From contig NZ_CP048029.1 in assembly GCF_011290485.1 (NCBI RefSeq), positions 744,001 to 808,000 on the forward strand: a stretch of 64,000 nucleotides of DNA, written 5' to 3'. This document shows positions 10,066-18,059 of this stretch, piece by piece (positions within the stretch are counted from its first letter, which is position 1; every line of letters starts with the position of its first letter). This DNA comes from Caldichromatium japonicum. GTDB taxonomy: Bacteria; Pseudomonadota; Gammaproteobacteria; Chromatiales; Chromatiaceae. A program made the position numbers and the translations under genes. The notes beneath the pieces were generated by a model. It did no database searches. It worked only from the letters and a program-made list of their open reading frames with translations, and had not been told where the DNA came from.

Positions 10066-10998
10066 ATGAGGTTCGAGGGCAGCGGGGCGGGGATGGCGCA
10101 AGAGCTGATCGGCATCCTCGCTGCCTTGGCCTCGGCGGCAACCTGGGCAGCGGGTGCCCTATTGTTGAAGCCTTTTGCCGAGCGCCTGCCGGCGATGGCC
10201 TTGGCCTTCGCCAAAGGTGTCTTTAGCCTGATCGTGCTCTGCGCCCTGATCCTCCTGGCCCAGCCCGCGGCGCCATCCTGGATGACCGCAGCGGTGCTCT
10301 TCAGCAGCGGTATCCTGGGGATTGGGGTTGCTGACACCCTGTTTTTCAAGGCGCTGCGGGCGTTGTCCTCGCATTCGGTGGTGCAGCTCATGCTGCTGGG
10401 GCAGGTGGCCACCATCATTATGGCGGTGGCCTTCCTCGGTGAGCGCCTGGTCTGGCTGCAATGGGGAGGACTAGGTCTGGTGATCCTGGGGGTGGCGTTG
10501 GTCTTGCTGGACCCAGAACCAGGTGCGGAGGAAGGTGAGGGGCGTGCCACAGCACGCGGCGTACTGTTTGGTCTGGGCTCGGTGCTGGCGATGGCCTTCT
10601 CCGTCACCCTGGCCAAGGGCGCATTGGCTGAAACCGATGCGCTGACTGCGACCTGGTGGCGGATGGCGGGCGGGGTGGTATCGCTATTTGTCTCGGCGCC
10701 GATGTTTTATCTGGGGGCGGGAAATTGGTTGACGCCCCTGGTCGCCGATTGGCGGTTAGCAATCTGTTTTTGTCTGATCGCTACCCTGGTCGCCCTGGGT
10801 GGATTCTTTCTGTCGCTGGTCGCGATGAAATGGACCCCCTTGGCGATCGCCAATACCCTGCTATCGACCGAGCCCTTGTTCGTGTTATTGATCACGTTCC
10901 TCGTCTATCACCAGATCCCTAGCCGACGGCGTTTGGCGGGGAGCTTGATCGGTGTCGTGGGTGTTGCTGTTCTGTCGGTCAGGACGCTCTTGAATTAG
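10066..10998 (+). CDS. EamA (DMT superfamily) transporter
   Basis: A 310-residue protein with about ten hydrophobic helices in two EamA repeats: the first begins LIGILAALASAATWAAGALL and the second begins GVLFGLGSVLAMAFSVTLAKG. The family exports metabolites such as amino acids, nucleosides or signalling compounds. An alternative ATG at 10093 lies nearer the first helix, and both have purine-rich upstream sequence. It is separated from the previous gene by 102 bp and ends only about 25 bp before the HydE-like gene, suggesting cotranscription with the two radical SAM genes. In that context it could export or import their product or substrate. Confidence 0.85.
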   Translation: MRFEGSGAGMAQELIGILAALASAATWAAGALLLKPFAERLPAMALAFAKGVFSLIVLCALILLAQPAAPSWMTAAVLFSSGILGIGVADTLFFKALRALSSHSVVQLMLLGQVATIIMAVAFLGERLVWLQWGGLGLVILGVALVLLDPEPGAEEGEGRATARGVLFGLGSVLAMAFSVTLAKGALAETDALTATWWRMAGGVVSLFVSAPMFYLGAGNWLTPLVADWRLAICFCLIATLVALGGFFLSLVAMKWTPLAIANTLLSTEPLFVLLITFLVYHQIPSRRRLAGSLIGVVGVAVLSVRTLLN

Positions 10999-11022
10999 AT
11001 CGTATGGCGAGGTGTGCTGAGC

Positions 11023-12057
11023 ATGAAGAGGGTCGATTCGATGCAAAAGCCTGACCTGCGCGCGCTCTGCGCCCAAATCCAGGGCGATGAGTCTTTTGCC
11101 GAGGCAGTCAAGGCGGCTCTCAGACTGCGCGGGGAGTCCCAAGAAGAACTCTTCGCCATTGCCTGTGAGTCGAGACTGCAGGGCTTTCCGGATCGCCGCG
11201 CCGAGGTACGCAGCGTCATCGAGATCTCTAACATCTGCAAACAACGCTGCAACTATTGCAATATCGGTAGCCCAGATACCAAGAAATATGTCATCCCGAG
11301 CGCCGATCTGGTCGAGATCGCCGCCTTTCTCTATCACGAGCGGGGCCGGCGCGTTCTGCTATTACAGGCGGGCGAAAACAAGGATCAGCGTTTTGTCGCC
11401 CATTTCGTGCATGCTTGTGCCCGCATCAAAGAGCGCATGCCCGACCTCCAATTGATCGGCTGTATCGGCAATCTCAGTCGCGTGCAATATCAGGCGCTGC
11501 GTGAGGCTGGGGTCGATCGCTATCTGTTGAAGATCGAGGCCTCACGCCCTGAGCTTTATGAAACGGTCAAGCCCAATGACCGCTGGCAGGATCGCTATCA
11601 ATGTCTCTTGGATCTGCTCGATCTGGGCTTCATGGTCGGCAGCGGTATCATCGTTGGACTCCCTGGTCAGACCGAGGACGATCTAGTCGCGGATCTGCGT
11701 TTCTTGACCGGGCTTAAACTCGATATGGTAAGCGCCTCGGTCTTCATCCCTGGCCATGGCACCGTCTATGAGCACTGCCCCCCAGGGGATGTCGAGACTA
11801 CGCTCAACTTCATGGCCCTGCTGCGTATCCTCAATCCCCACGCCCTTATGCCGACCACGAGCTCACTCGAAAAACTCAAACCCGATGGCCAATACCTGGG
11901 GTTGATGGCAGGGGCCAATACCCTGACTGCTCATGACGGCACTCCGGCGGCGTTTCAGCATCTCTTTCCGATCTATGACGAAACCCGTTATCGACCCAAT
12001 GACGATTATTTGCGCGCGCTTGCTGCCCGTGCCGGGCTTGTCGCCGCTGCTTCTTGA
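11023..12057 (+). CDS. HydE-like radical SAM enzyme
   Basis: A 344-residue radical SAM protein of the BioB/HydE/PylB branch. The [4Fe-4S] motif CKQRCNYCNIG (CxxxCxxC) is near residue 67. LLLQAGENKDQRFV matches the QSGE region of HydE and GSGIIVGLPGQTEDD is the typical barrel strand. PTTSSLEKLKPDGQYLGL replaces the usual C-terminal strand. HydE makes part of the diiron dithiolate of [FeFe]-hydrogenase, but no hydF, hydG or [FeFe]-hydrogenase gene lies in the window, so another substrate is plausible. The start at 11023 has GAGGTG 8-9 nt upstream; in-frame alternatives are GTG at 11014 and ATG at 11041. The TGA stop lies within the left terminal repeat of an IS630 element, so the native C-terminus may have been changed. 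Confidence 0.8.
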   Translation: MKRVDSMQKPDLRALCAQIQGDESFAEAVKAALRLRGESQEELFAIACESRLQGFPDRRAEVRSVIEISNICKQRCNYCNIGSPDTKKYVIPSADLVEIAAFLYHERGRRVLLLQAGENKDQRFVAHFVHACARIKERMPDLQLIGCIGNLSRVQYQALREAGVDRYLLKIEASRPELYETVKPNDRWQDRYQCLLDLLDLGFMVGSGIIVGLPGQTEDDLVADLRFLTGLKLDMVSASVFIPGHGTVYEHCPPGDVETTLNFMALLRILNPHALMPTTSSLEKLKPDGQYLGLMAGANTLTAHDGTPAAFQHLFPIYDETRYRPNDDYLRALAARAGLVAAAS

Positions 12058-13039
12058 TAAGAAACACATACTTTTGAAATTGAGTGAGCTGTCCTGATGT
12101 CGTGGGCATGGAAAGACGAGACATGAGATTGCTGTCGTTTGCGGCGCGCGAAGGGGCCCAAGGGCTCAAGGACAAGGGGGGTGGGCGCAAGGTGGGTGAG
12201 AAGCGGGCGCTGTTGGCGGAGCAGGACGCCCAGATACGCAAGCTCATGTGCGACGGGACGCCGGATGAGCTGAAGCTGCCGTTTGCGCTGTGGAGCCGGC
12301 AGGCGGTGCGGCAGTTGATCCTCGGCTGTTTTGGCATCGAGCTCAGGCCGCAGGGGGAGGGCAAGTACATGGTGCGCTGGGGATTGACGCCCCAGAAACC
12401 GATTCGGCGCGCCTATGAGCAAAGCCCGCCGGCGGGCAAGACGTGGCTTGAGGAGATCTACCCGGACATTGCCCGGCGCGCCAAGGCCGAGGGCGCCGAA
12501 ATCCACTGGGGCGATGAAACGGGGCTGCGCTCGGACGAGGTGCGCGGGCGCTCTTATGCGCCGGCGATCAAGACGTCCGAGATTCGCGTCACGCACCGTC
12601 GCGAAGGCCTGTCGGTGATCTCGACGCTGACCAACCGCGGCAAGGTGCCTTGGAAGGCGTTCGCGGGGGCGATGAACGCCGACATCCTGATCGACTTCAT
12701 GAAGCGGCTGGTCAAGGACGCCAGGGGCAAGAAGATCTTCCTCATCCTCGACAACCTGCGCGTGCATCACACCAAGCCGGTCAAGGCCTGGCTGGCTGCA
12801 TGCGCCAATCAAATCGAGGCCTCCTCCCTCCCCCCCTACAGCCCAGCACTGAACCCCAACGAGATGCTCAAGGCCACCATCACCGCGCAGGCGCCCTCCC
12901 GCGCCAAGGGCGATCTGAAGAAGGCGACCGTCAGCCACCTGCGCCGCCTTCTCAATTCCCCCCAACGCATCATGCGCTACTTCCAGCATCCCAAGCTCCA
13001 TGATGCCGCGTAATACAAGTTCATTGGTTTCGGATCAAT
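12054..13039 (+). mobile_element. IS630-family insertion sequence, copy A
   Basis: About 986 bp. The left end TTGATAAGAAAC and the right end, read inwards as TTGATCCGAAAC, form 12-bp imperfect inverted repeats. A TA follows the right end, as expected for IS630 family insertion at TA; the left flank is TC, so the duplication is not intact. It splits the HydE-like and HemN-like genes. Relative to copy C it lacks 96 bp at the 5' end of the transposase, between two copies of GCGCGAAG. Confidence 0.85.
12084..13013 (+). CDS. IS630 transposase with an internal in-frame deletion
   Basis: A 309-residue DDE transposase of the IS630 family. The catalytic residues are visible: Asp in IHWGDETGLRSDE, Asp in IFLILDNLRVHHTKPV, and Glu in LPPYSPALNPNEM. 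The N-terminal helix-turn-helix region is abnormal: the reading jumps from LLSFAARE directly to GAQGLKDKGGGRKVGEKRAL. Comparison with copy C shows that 32 codons were lost between short direct repeats without a frame change. The open frame is therefore intact but the DNA-binding domain is largely gone, so it is probably inactive. Start 12084 is a guess; MERRDMRL at 12108 is equally possible. Confidence 0.85.
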   Translation: MSCPDVVGMERRDMRLLSFAAREGAQGLKDKGGGRKVGEKRALLAEQDAQIRKLMCDGTPDELKLPFALWSRQAVRQLILGCFGIELRPQGEGKYMVRWGLTPQKPIRRAYEQSPPAGKTWLEEIYPDIARRAKAEGAEIHWGDETGLRSDEVRGRSYAPAIKTSEIRVTHRREGLSVISTLTNRGKVPWKAFAGAMNADILIDFMKRLVKDARGKKIFLILDNLRVHHTKPVKAWLAACANQIEASSLPPYSPALNPNEMLKATITAQAPSRAKGDLKKATVSHLRRLLNSPQRIMRYFQHPKLHDAA

Positions 13040-13061
13040 AATACCATGCGAGGTGCAAAGC

Positions 13062-14528
13062 ATGAATACTCTAGTGAATACCGCAAGCCATGTCTGGGAC
13101 CTGGTAGAGCCTGAACATCTGGAACAGCGCGTCCAGGAGTTCAGACGGCTGCGCGAGCTAGGGATGATCGCCCAATCAGGCGATTTTTTCCCTTCGGTGC
13201 ATTATCCGCCGATCACCATGTATCCGCCCGCTGAGCCTGAGCAGGTCTTGGCGGGCTATACCCTACCGCCGGACGGTCTGTTCGACGTTTATCTGCACGT
13301 GCCCTTTTGCGAGCGGCGCTGCATCTTTTGCCATTACCCCGTCAAGTTCGGCAAATTTGGGGATAAGACCCATCCCGAGACTGAGCGCTATCTCGCGGCA
13401 CTTGAGCGGGAGATGGATATCTTCCGCGAACATTTAGGGATCGATCGTTTTGTCGCCCGCTCGATCCTGGTCGGCGGTGGGACGCCAACCCTGCTTACCC
13501 CTGCCCAGCTCGACCGGATGCTGACCGCCTTCAAAGAACGGGTCGATTGTTCGCGAGTCACCCAATTCAACTTCGACGTCGATCCCGGCACCCTGGTCGA
13601 TCATTATGGCGCTGAGCGGCGCCAGATCCTGCGCTCACATGGCGTCGATCGGTTGACCATCGGTATCCAGTCGCTCGATGACAAGGTCCTGGCCAAGATG
13701 CATCGTCCGCACGATGTCAAGACCGCGCTTGCAGCGATCGATGCCTGTCAGGCCGATGGCTTCCAGCTCAACATCGAGTTCATCTTCGGCTACCCGGGGC
13801 AAACGCTTGAAGGCTGGATGGAGATGATCGCTCAGGCGGTCAGGCTGGGCGTCGATGAGATCCAGCTCTATCGCCTGAAGATCGAATCCTATGGCGACGC
13901 CCAGGGACCGATCGACCGGATCGTGCGTCTGCGTCCCCAGGAACTGCCGGTCTTCGAAGATGCGATCCGCATGAAACAGGCCGCGATCGATATCCTAGCA
14001 GCGCATGGCTATCACGAGAATCTGCGGCGCGTCTTTTCCAAGGAGCCGAGTAAATACTCGCACTATGCGCACAACCAGTGCTGTCAGCTCTATGACGAGG
14101 TCGGCTTTGGCCTCACCGCCTTCAGCAGCCTGCGCGATCGCTTCTTGCTCAATACTCAGAGCTTCGAGGAGTATTATCAGCGTATCGACTCCGGACGCTT
14201 GCCGGCCAATCGCGGGCTCAAACGTAGCTTGGACGATCAAAAACGCTGGGCCGCTGTGCTTCCGCTCAAGAACCGCGACATCGACAAGGCGTTATATCGC
14301 GAGCGGACGGGGATCGAGTTTGCCGATGCCTTCCCCACCCTCTGGAAAGAGCTCGAGGGGGAAGGGTTGGTCGAGGACAAGGGCGCCTTTGCGGGGTTGA
14401 CCAAAAAGGGCGCTTTCTTTGCCGACGAGGTCTGCCATCAATTCCACACCCCAGCCTATATCCCCTTTGCGCCGGATGAATATGCCCCGGGTCGACTCAA
14501 TCCCTACCGGACCCAAGCTGTCGTATGA
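13062..14528 (+). CDS. HemN-like radical SAM enzyme (coproporphyrinogen oxidase family)
   Basis: A 488-residue radical SAM protein. YLHVPFCERRCIFCHYPVKFG near residue 83 carries the CxxxCxxC cluster motif in the HemN/HemW setting (Y-I/L-H-I/V-P-F-C), followed by SILVGGGTPTLLTPAQL, FNFDVDPGTL and VDRLTIGIQSLDD, all family hallmarks. HemN proper has CxxxCxxCxC; here the fourth Cys is replaced by Tyr (FCHY), so classical coproporphyrinogen decarboxylase activity is uncertain and a HemW- or HutW-like role or another reaction is possible. The C-terminal 100 residues hold a winged-helix-like segment. The ATG at 13062 has GAGGTG upstream, nearly the same leader as the HydE-like gene. IS630 copy A lies just upstream. 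Its stop overlaps the next start (ATGA). Confidence 0.82.
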   Translation: MNTLVNTASHVWDLVEPEHLEQRVQEFRRLRELGMIAQSGDFFPSVHYPPITMYPPAEPEQVLAGYTLPPDGLFDVYLHVPFCERRCIFCHYPVKFGKFGDKTHPETERYLAALEREMDIFREHLGIDRFVARSILVGGGTPTLLTPAQLDRMLTAFKERVDCSRVTQFNFDVDPGTLVDHYGAERRQILRSHGVDRLTIGIQSLDDKVLAKMHRPHDVKTALAAIDACQADGFQLNIEFIFGYPGQTLEGWMEMIAQAVRLGVDEIQLYRLKIESYGDAQGPIDRIVRLRPQELPVFEDAIRMKQAAIDILAAHGYHENLRRVFSKEPSKYSHYAHNQCCQLYDEVGFGLTAFSSLRDRFLLNTQSFEEYYQRIDSGRLPANRGLKRSLDDQKRWAAVLPLKNRDIDKALYRERTGIEFADAFPTLWKELEGEGLVEDKGAFAGLTKKGAFFADEVCHQFHTPAYIPFAPDEYAPGRLNPYRTQAVV

Positions 14529-15052
14529 GGTATGCCACGAGCATGATCCGACAAGATCCTAAACGACCTGCGCAGCCTTTGTCTTGGATCTTGATGGGGT
14601 GCGGCATCATGATTGCCGCCCCAGGTTGCGCCGAAAACCCCCGCCCTCTACAAGGTCCGCCGCCTGTCGCCCTTGATGCCTGTCGAGGTCAGCCTGCTGC
14701 AGCGCCCTGTCAGTTTACCGATCAGGGTCAATTGATCACCGGCACCTGTCAGACACGTGGCCCCGATTGGGTTTGCATACCCGACCGAGCCCCGCCGGGC
14801 GATCGCCCGCCGCCCAATGAGGTGCTCAAAGTGTCTAATGATCCGTCATCGAGATCTGGTATCCCGCCCCGCCCACCCCAGGAGGCGCTCGATGCCTGTG
14901 TTGGCCGATCCGAGGGCGCAGATTGCGTCGTCAAGACCCCCCACGGCCCGCTCAACGGGCGCTGCGGTCCAGATCGCGCGGGATTGGCCTGTATCCCCCT
15001 CGCTCCAGTGCAGTACTCCCTTGGCGCGGTGGGCGAAACAGGCCCCAGGTGA
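14525..15052 (+). CDS. Lipoprotein-like protein with a duplicated four-cysteine motif
   Basis: A 175-residue protein whose ATG overlaps the preceding stop by 4 bp, so it is probably translationally coupled to the HemN-like gene. A hydrophobic N-terminal stretch (WILMGCGIMIAAPGCAEN) ends in a possible lipobox, which would anchor it to a membrane. Two copies of a motif follow: ALDACRGQPAAAPC, then TGTCQTRGPDWVCIP, and again ALDACVGRSEGADC, then NGRCGPDRAGLACIP. Each copy has four cysteines with conserved spacing, separated by a proline-rich linker (PPGDRPPP). The cysteines probably form disulfides in the periplasm. Function not known. Confidence 0.7.
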   Translation: MRYATSMIRQDPKRPAQPLSWILMGCGIMIAAPGCAENPRPLQGPPPVALDACRGQPAAAPCQFTDQGQLITGTCQTRGPDWVCIPDRAPPGDRPPPNEVLKVSNDPSSRSGIPPRPPQEALDACVGRSEGADCVVKTPHGPLNGRCGPDRAGLACIPLAPVQYSLGAVGETGPR

Positions 15053-15099
15053 TCCCTGGTTCAGACCAATATGGTCCGAGCCAGGGGTGCTAAGGTCCA

Positions 15100-15462
15100 T
15101 CAGGGACGTGGTGGCGGGAAGAAGAGCGGCAAAAGATGGGGGATCACTCCAGCAGGATGAGGCTCAGGGGGTTCACGGCGCGGGGGAAGAGGTGGCTCGC
15201 GACGTGGCGGCGGTCTAAAATCAGGACCCCCAGGCCCGCGCGGCGGGGGACGATCCCCTGGTTCGCTGCCAGGACCAAACGGCGGGCCACCGGGTTGGGC
15301 AAGCTGGAGCAGCGGCTGGTCCTGATCGCTCGCGTGGGCAGGATTGGATAATGGTGCAACCTCAGCGGGGCTTAGCATCGGCGTCGCATGAGGCGCCTGA
15401 ATGGCCGCTTGACCCGTTGCCGTGACCATCAGCAAGGCAAGGATTGGGATCGATCGATACAT
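15100..15462 (-). CDS. Small exported proline-rich protein
   Basis: A 120-residue protein with a signal peptide (MYRSIPILALLMVTATGQAA). The C-terminal half is built of PPRP/GDRPPPRGPGG/RREPPLPP runs rich in proline, arginine and glutamate. A perfect AAGGAG lies 7 nt before the ATG, which supports translation of this otherwise simple sequence. The GDRPPP motif also occurs in the neighbouring cysteine-motif lipoprotein at 14525-15052. It is convergent with that gene. No family recognised; a cell-envelope or surface role is likely. Confidence 0.6.
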   Translation of the reverse strand: MYRSIPILALLMVTATGQAAIQAPHATPMLSPAEVAPLSNPAHASDQDQPLLQLAQPGGPPFGPGSEPGDRPPPRGPGGPDFRPPPRREPPLPPRREPPEPHPAGVIPHLLPLFFPPPRP

Positions 15463-15617
15463 GATGCGACTCCTTGATCAACAGGGACGCGGATAAGGCA
15501 GGGTGAGCCACCCGTGCCGGCAACAATCCTACTCCGGATAAGGTCTCAAATCATCTGCGGCGTTGTGCCAAGGTTCGAATCTTTCAACCTCAATGCGATA
15601 CACAGAGGGGATCATCG

Positions 15618-15992
15618 ATGCATGTATGGATTCAGAGGATCTTCGGGACGGCGGCTGCGGCTTGTCTCATGGGCTTGTCAATGGCCACCCCGGCCCAGCC
15701 CCCGGAGCGAGATTTCAAAGAGCGTTTCAATCATCAGGATATGGCCATCGAGCGAGGTAAGGACTCAGGCGCCCTGACCCGCCGCGAGGTCAGGCGGCTG
15801 CAGCGCGAACAGGACAAGGTGCGCCGCTTGATGGACGACTTGCGCCGCGAGGCCTATTCGCCACGTGAGGCACAGCGTCGGATCGACTGGCGGCTCGATT
15901 GGATTGATCGGCGGATCTATGAGCTATCGACCAACAGCGAGGTCGCACCTCATTTCCGCCCTAACTCTCCGCCGCCCCCGCCGCCGCGCTGA
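15618..15992 (+). CDS. Small exported protein, charged helical, proline tail
   Basis: A 124-residue protein with a signal peptide ending near MATPAQ. The mature part is a highly charged helix: RGKDSGALTRREVRRLQREQ, then KVRRLMDDLRREAYSPREA, resembling the small periplasmic proteins that carry two SGxLTxxExxRL-type motifs. It ends in a PPPPPPR tail. GAGGGG precedes the ATG at 15618. It is close to two other small exported proteins. Function unknown. Confidence 0.65.
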   Translation: MHVWIQRIFGTAAAACLMGLSMATPAQPPERDFKERFNHQDMAIERGKDSGALTRREVRRLQREQDKVRRLMDDLRREAYSPREAQRRIDWRLDWIDRRIYELSTNSEVAPHFRPNSPPPPPPR

Positions 15993-16025
15993 TCGCACTT
16001 ACCTCGGCCAAGGACGGCGCATTTT

Positions 16026-16613
16026 TCAGAATGGATTGACATGCGCACGATCGGTAAAGTCCATATAGCCCGCACTCAACCCTTGACGCCAACCCGCCCC
16101 GAGCCGGATCGGGGCGATCACCGTCTCACCCGACTGGAGATAATTGACCCCCACGCCGCCGATTACATACAGGCTACCCTCAATGCCGGGAAAACGCCGG
16201 AAGAGATAGGCCTCATTGGGCAGGCGATAGATCAGGATGAAGACCTTGGCGACATTCACCCCAAGATCCAGACCGATTGAGGGTCCCTGCCAAAAGACAG
16301 GGCGATTCTGCACCCAGCGGGTATTGAGCACCCCCCGCCCATAGCGCACCCCGAGCCCCAAGGCCGCCCCGAACTCTTCACCCGCGATATAGGCATTGGG
16401 CTCGCCCTGATCGCGAAAGGCCTTTTGCACGGCCAACGCTAGGTTCTCTGCCCCTTGACCGAAAAAGGCATCGACCTGTGCCAAGATCTCTTGCTCGCTA
16501 TAGGTCGGGCGCTGTGGGGGGGCGTCTGGAGCAGGCGGCTGGGCCGGGAGATTTGCACCGAGTGCCATCAGCCCGATCAGCAGGAATAGGAAGGATTGCC
16601 AGCGTTGTCTCAT
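16026..16613 (-). CDS. DUF1134/EipA-family envelope protein
   Basis: A 195-residue protein with a signal peptide (MRQRWQSFLFLLIGLMALGANL) and the DUF1134 fold: YSEQEILAQVDAFFGQGAE, then GPSIGLDLGVNVAKVFILIY, IEGSLYVIGGVGVNYLQ and PIRLGAGWRQGLSAGYMDFT. EipA (envelope integrity protein A) of Brucella belongs to this family, forms a small periplasmic beta barrel and affects cell-envelope homeostasis. The family is best known from Alphaproteobacteria, so its presence here deserves note. The length and motif order are normal. Confidence 0.85.
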   Translation of the reverse strand: MRQRWQSFLFLLIGLMALGANLPAQPPAPDAPPQRPTYSEQEILAQVDAFFGQGAENLALAVQKAFRDQGEPNAYIAGEEFGAALGLGVRYGRGVLNTRWVQNRPVFWQGPSIGLDLGVNVAKVFILIYRLPNEAYLFRRFPGIEGSLYVIGGVGVNYLQSGETVIAPIRLGAGWRQGLSAGYMDFTDRAHVNPF

Positions 16614-16982
16614 TGATGCCTTGTGGTGTGATTGGCATGGGCAAGTGGGTACAAGTCTAGGGATGACTCATGGGGGCGACAAGCACAACCACGTCTGGGT
16701 TGATCCCAGACGATGATCGGTGATGACGATGAGAGAGGCCTGTGCAACGGACACACCGTTTTTGGCGCGTGTGCCGCTGGCGAAAAGATACTTGCGAGCG
16801 CTTCTTCGTTTTAGATCATCGGTATCTGCTCTCAAGAAAGTGCGCAAACAGGCGCACTGTGCTCTTCCTGCCCCGAATGCGGAGCGCATTTGTCTCTGAC
16901 AGGAGTGACTTTCCCGACTACGGCAGAGACCCTCTCTGCTGTAGCTCCGCCGTTACCGGACGGACTCGCCACGGGTAGGGCA
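16614..16982. other. Gene-poor stretch before IS630 copy B
   Basis: About 370 bp with no confident gene. One plus-strand frame contains a zinc-ribbon-like CSSCPECGAH and then runs directly into the IS630 fragment. It has no start signal and matches no family I recognise. This looks like degenerate sequence at the edge of the insertion-sequence cluster. Confidence 0.3.
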
Positions 16983-17397
16983 ACGCTGACCAACCGCGGC
17001 AAGGTGCGTCGGAAGGTGTTCGCGGGGGCGATGAACGCCGACATCCTGATCGACTTCATGAAGCGGCTCGTCAAGGACGCCAGGGGCAAGAAGATCTTCC
17101 TCATCCTCGACAACCTGCGCGTGCATCACACCAAGCCAGTCAAGGCCTGGCTGGCTGCATGCGCCAATCAAATCGAGGCCTCCTCCCTCCCCCCCTACAG
17201 CCCAGCACTGAACCCCAACGAGATGCTCAAGGCCACCATCACCGCGCAGGCGCCCTCCCGCACCAAGGACGATCTGAAGAAGGCGACCGTCAGCCACCTG
17301 CGCCGCCTTCTCAATTCCCCCCAACGCATCATGTGCTACTTCCAGCATCCCAAGCTCCATGATGCCGCGTAATACAAGTTCATTGGTTTCGGATTAA
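16983..17397 (+). mobile_element. IS630 copy B, 3' fragment
   Basis: A 415-bp piece homologous to the last 40 percent of copies A and C, starting in the middle of the transposase (TLTNRGKVRRK) and continuing through ILDNLRVHHTKPV and LPPYSPALNPNE to the normal stop and right terminal repeat (GTTTCGGATTAA, followed by TA). The 5' half and left end are missing, and the join at about 16983 is abrupt. It cannot encode a functional transposase. Confidence 0.85.
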
Positions 17398-17399
17398 TA

Positions 17400-17610
17400 A
17401 TCGCGGCGTTCGGCACTGAAGACACAGACGGGCTTCTCACAAACTCGGTAATGCCGTCTGGCGTCACACCAAAAACTCGGCGGAATCTAGCGGTTCCCGC
17501 CGGCGTTGTCGAAAAGGCGCACATTAGCTTGGAACTCCTAAAAGCCGCGGTTCTTGAGCTAGCCCAAGCTAACCCAGAAGGTATCACCAATTCCGATGCG
17601 TCCAAGGCTC
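17400..17610 (+). pseudogene. Gene fragment trapped between two IS elements
   Basis: An open plus-strand frame runs from the right end of IS630 copy B to the left end of the IS3 element. It reads AAFGTEDTDGLLTNSVMP, then LELLKAAVLELAQANPEGIT and NSDASKAL, where the IS3 sequence begins. The C-terminal part looks like the start of a helix-turn-helix (hydrophobic helix, NPEGITNSDASKAL turn), as found near the C-terminus of some restriction-endonuclease-like proteins. That family assignment is a weak guess. Both ends are truncated by mobile elements. Confidence 0.45.
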
Positions 17611-17660
17611 TGCCCTGCCCGCAATTCTTTTGGACACGCAATTGGGGTAAATAGACGTGT

Positions 17661-18044
17661 GTGAAGAAGGAGCGGGAAATGCTGAATGAGAGTGAGGGTG
17701 GTGGGGTTGCGCTGGGTGCGCTGGAAGGGGCGCGTAGCGCGGCGGGCGAGGTCAAGCGCTGGTCGTCGGGGCGGAAGAAACAAATCGTGCTGCGCCTGCT
17801 GTGGGGCGAATTGGTGGATGCCCTGTTGCGTGAGCTGGCGGTGCCGATATACCGGCTGGAGGAGTGGCGCGACCGGGCGCTGGCGGGGATCGATGCAGGG
17901 CTCAAGGAAGGCGAGAACGATCCGGTTGAGAAACAACGCGATGATGCCAACTGGCGCATTGGCGAGTTGGTGATGCAAGTCGAGATCCTGCGCAAGGAAA
18001 GGCAGGCGAAGCGTCCTTGGGTCGGCAGGAGGTCGTTGCGATGA
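17661..18044 (+). CDS. IS3-family OrfA
   Basis: A 127-residue protein with the OrfA pattern of IS3 elements: a helix-turn-helix region (RKKQIVLRLLWGELVDALLR, then ELAVPIYRLEEWRDRALAGI) and a C-terminal coiled coil (RIGELVMQVEILRKERQAK). OrfA normally fuses to OrfB by programmed frameshift. Here OrfB is disrupted, so no active transposase is expected. Confidence 0.75.
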   Translation: MKKEREMLNESEGGGVALGALEGARSAAGEVKRWSSGRKKQIVLRLLWGELVDALLRELAVPIYRLEEWRDRALAGIDAGLKEGENDPVEKQRDDANWRIGELVMQVEILRKERQAKRPWVGRRSLR

Positions 18045-18059
18045 GCCAGATGATCTCGC

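Noticed and set aside
12006..13001. 331-codon minus-strand frame opposite the IS630 transposase
   Set aside because: Similar antisense frames occur opposite the other two copies, as expected from repeated DNA; no domain or start signal.
15560..15590. GGTTCGAATC resembling a tRNA T-loop
   Set aside because: No acceptor stem, anticodon arm or CCA context could be folded around it.
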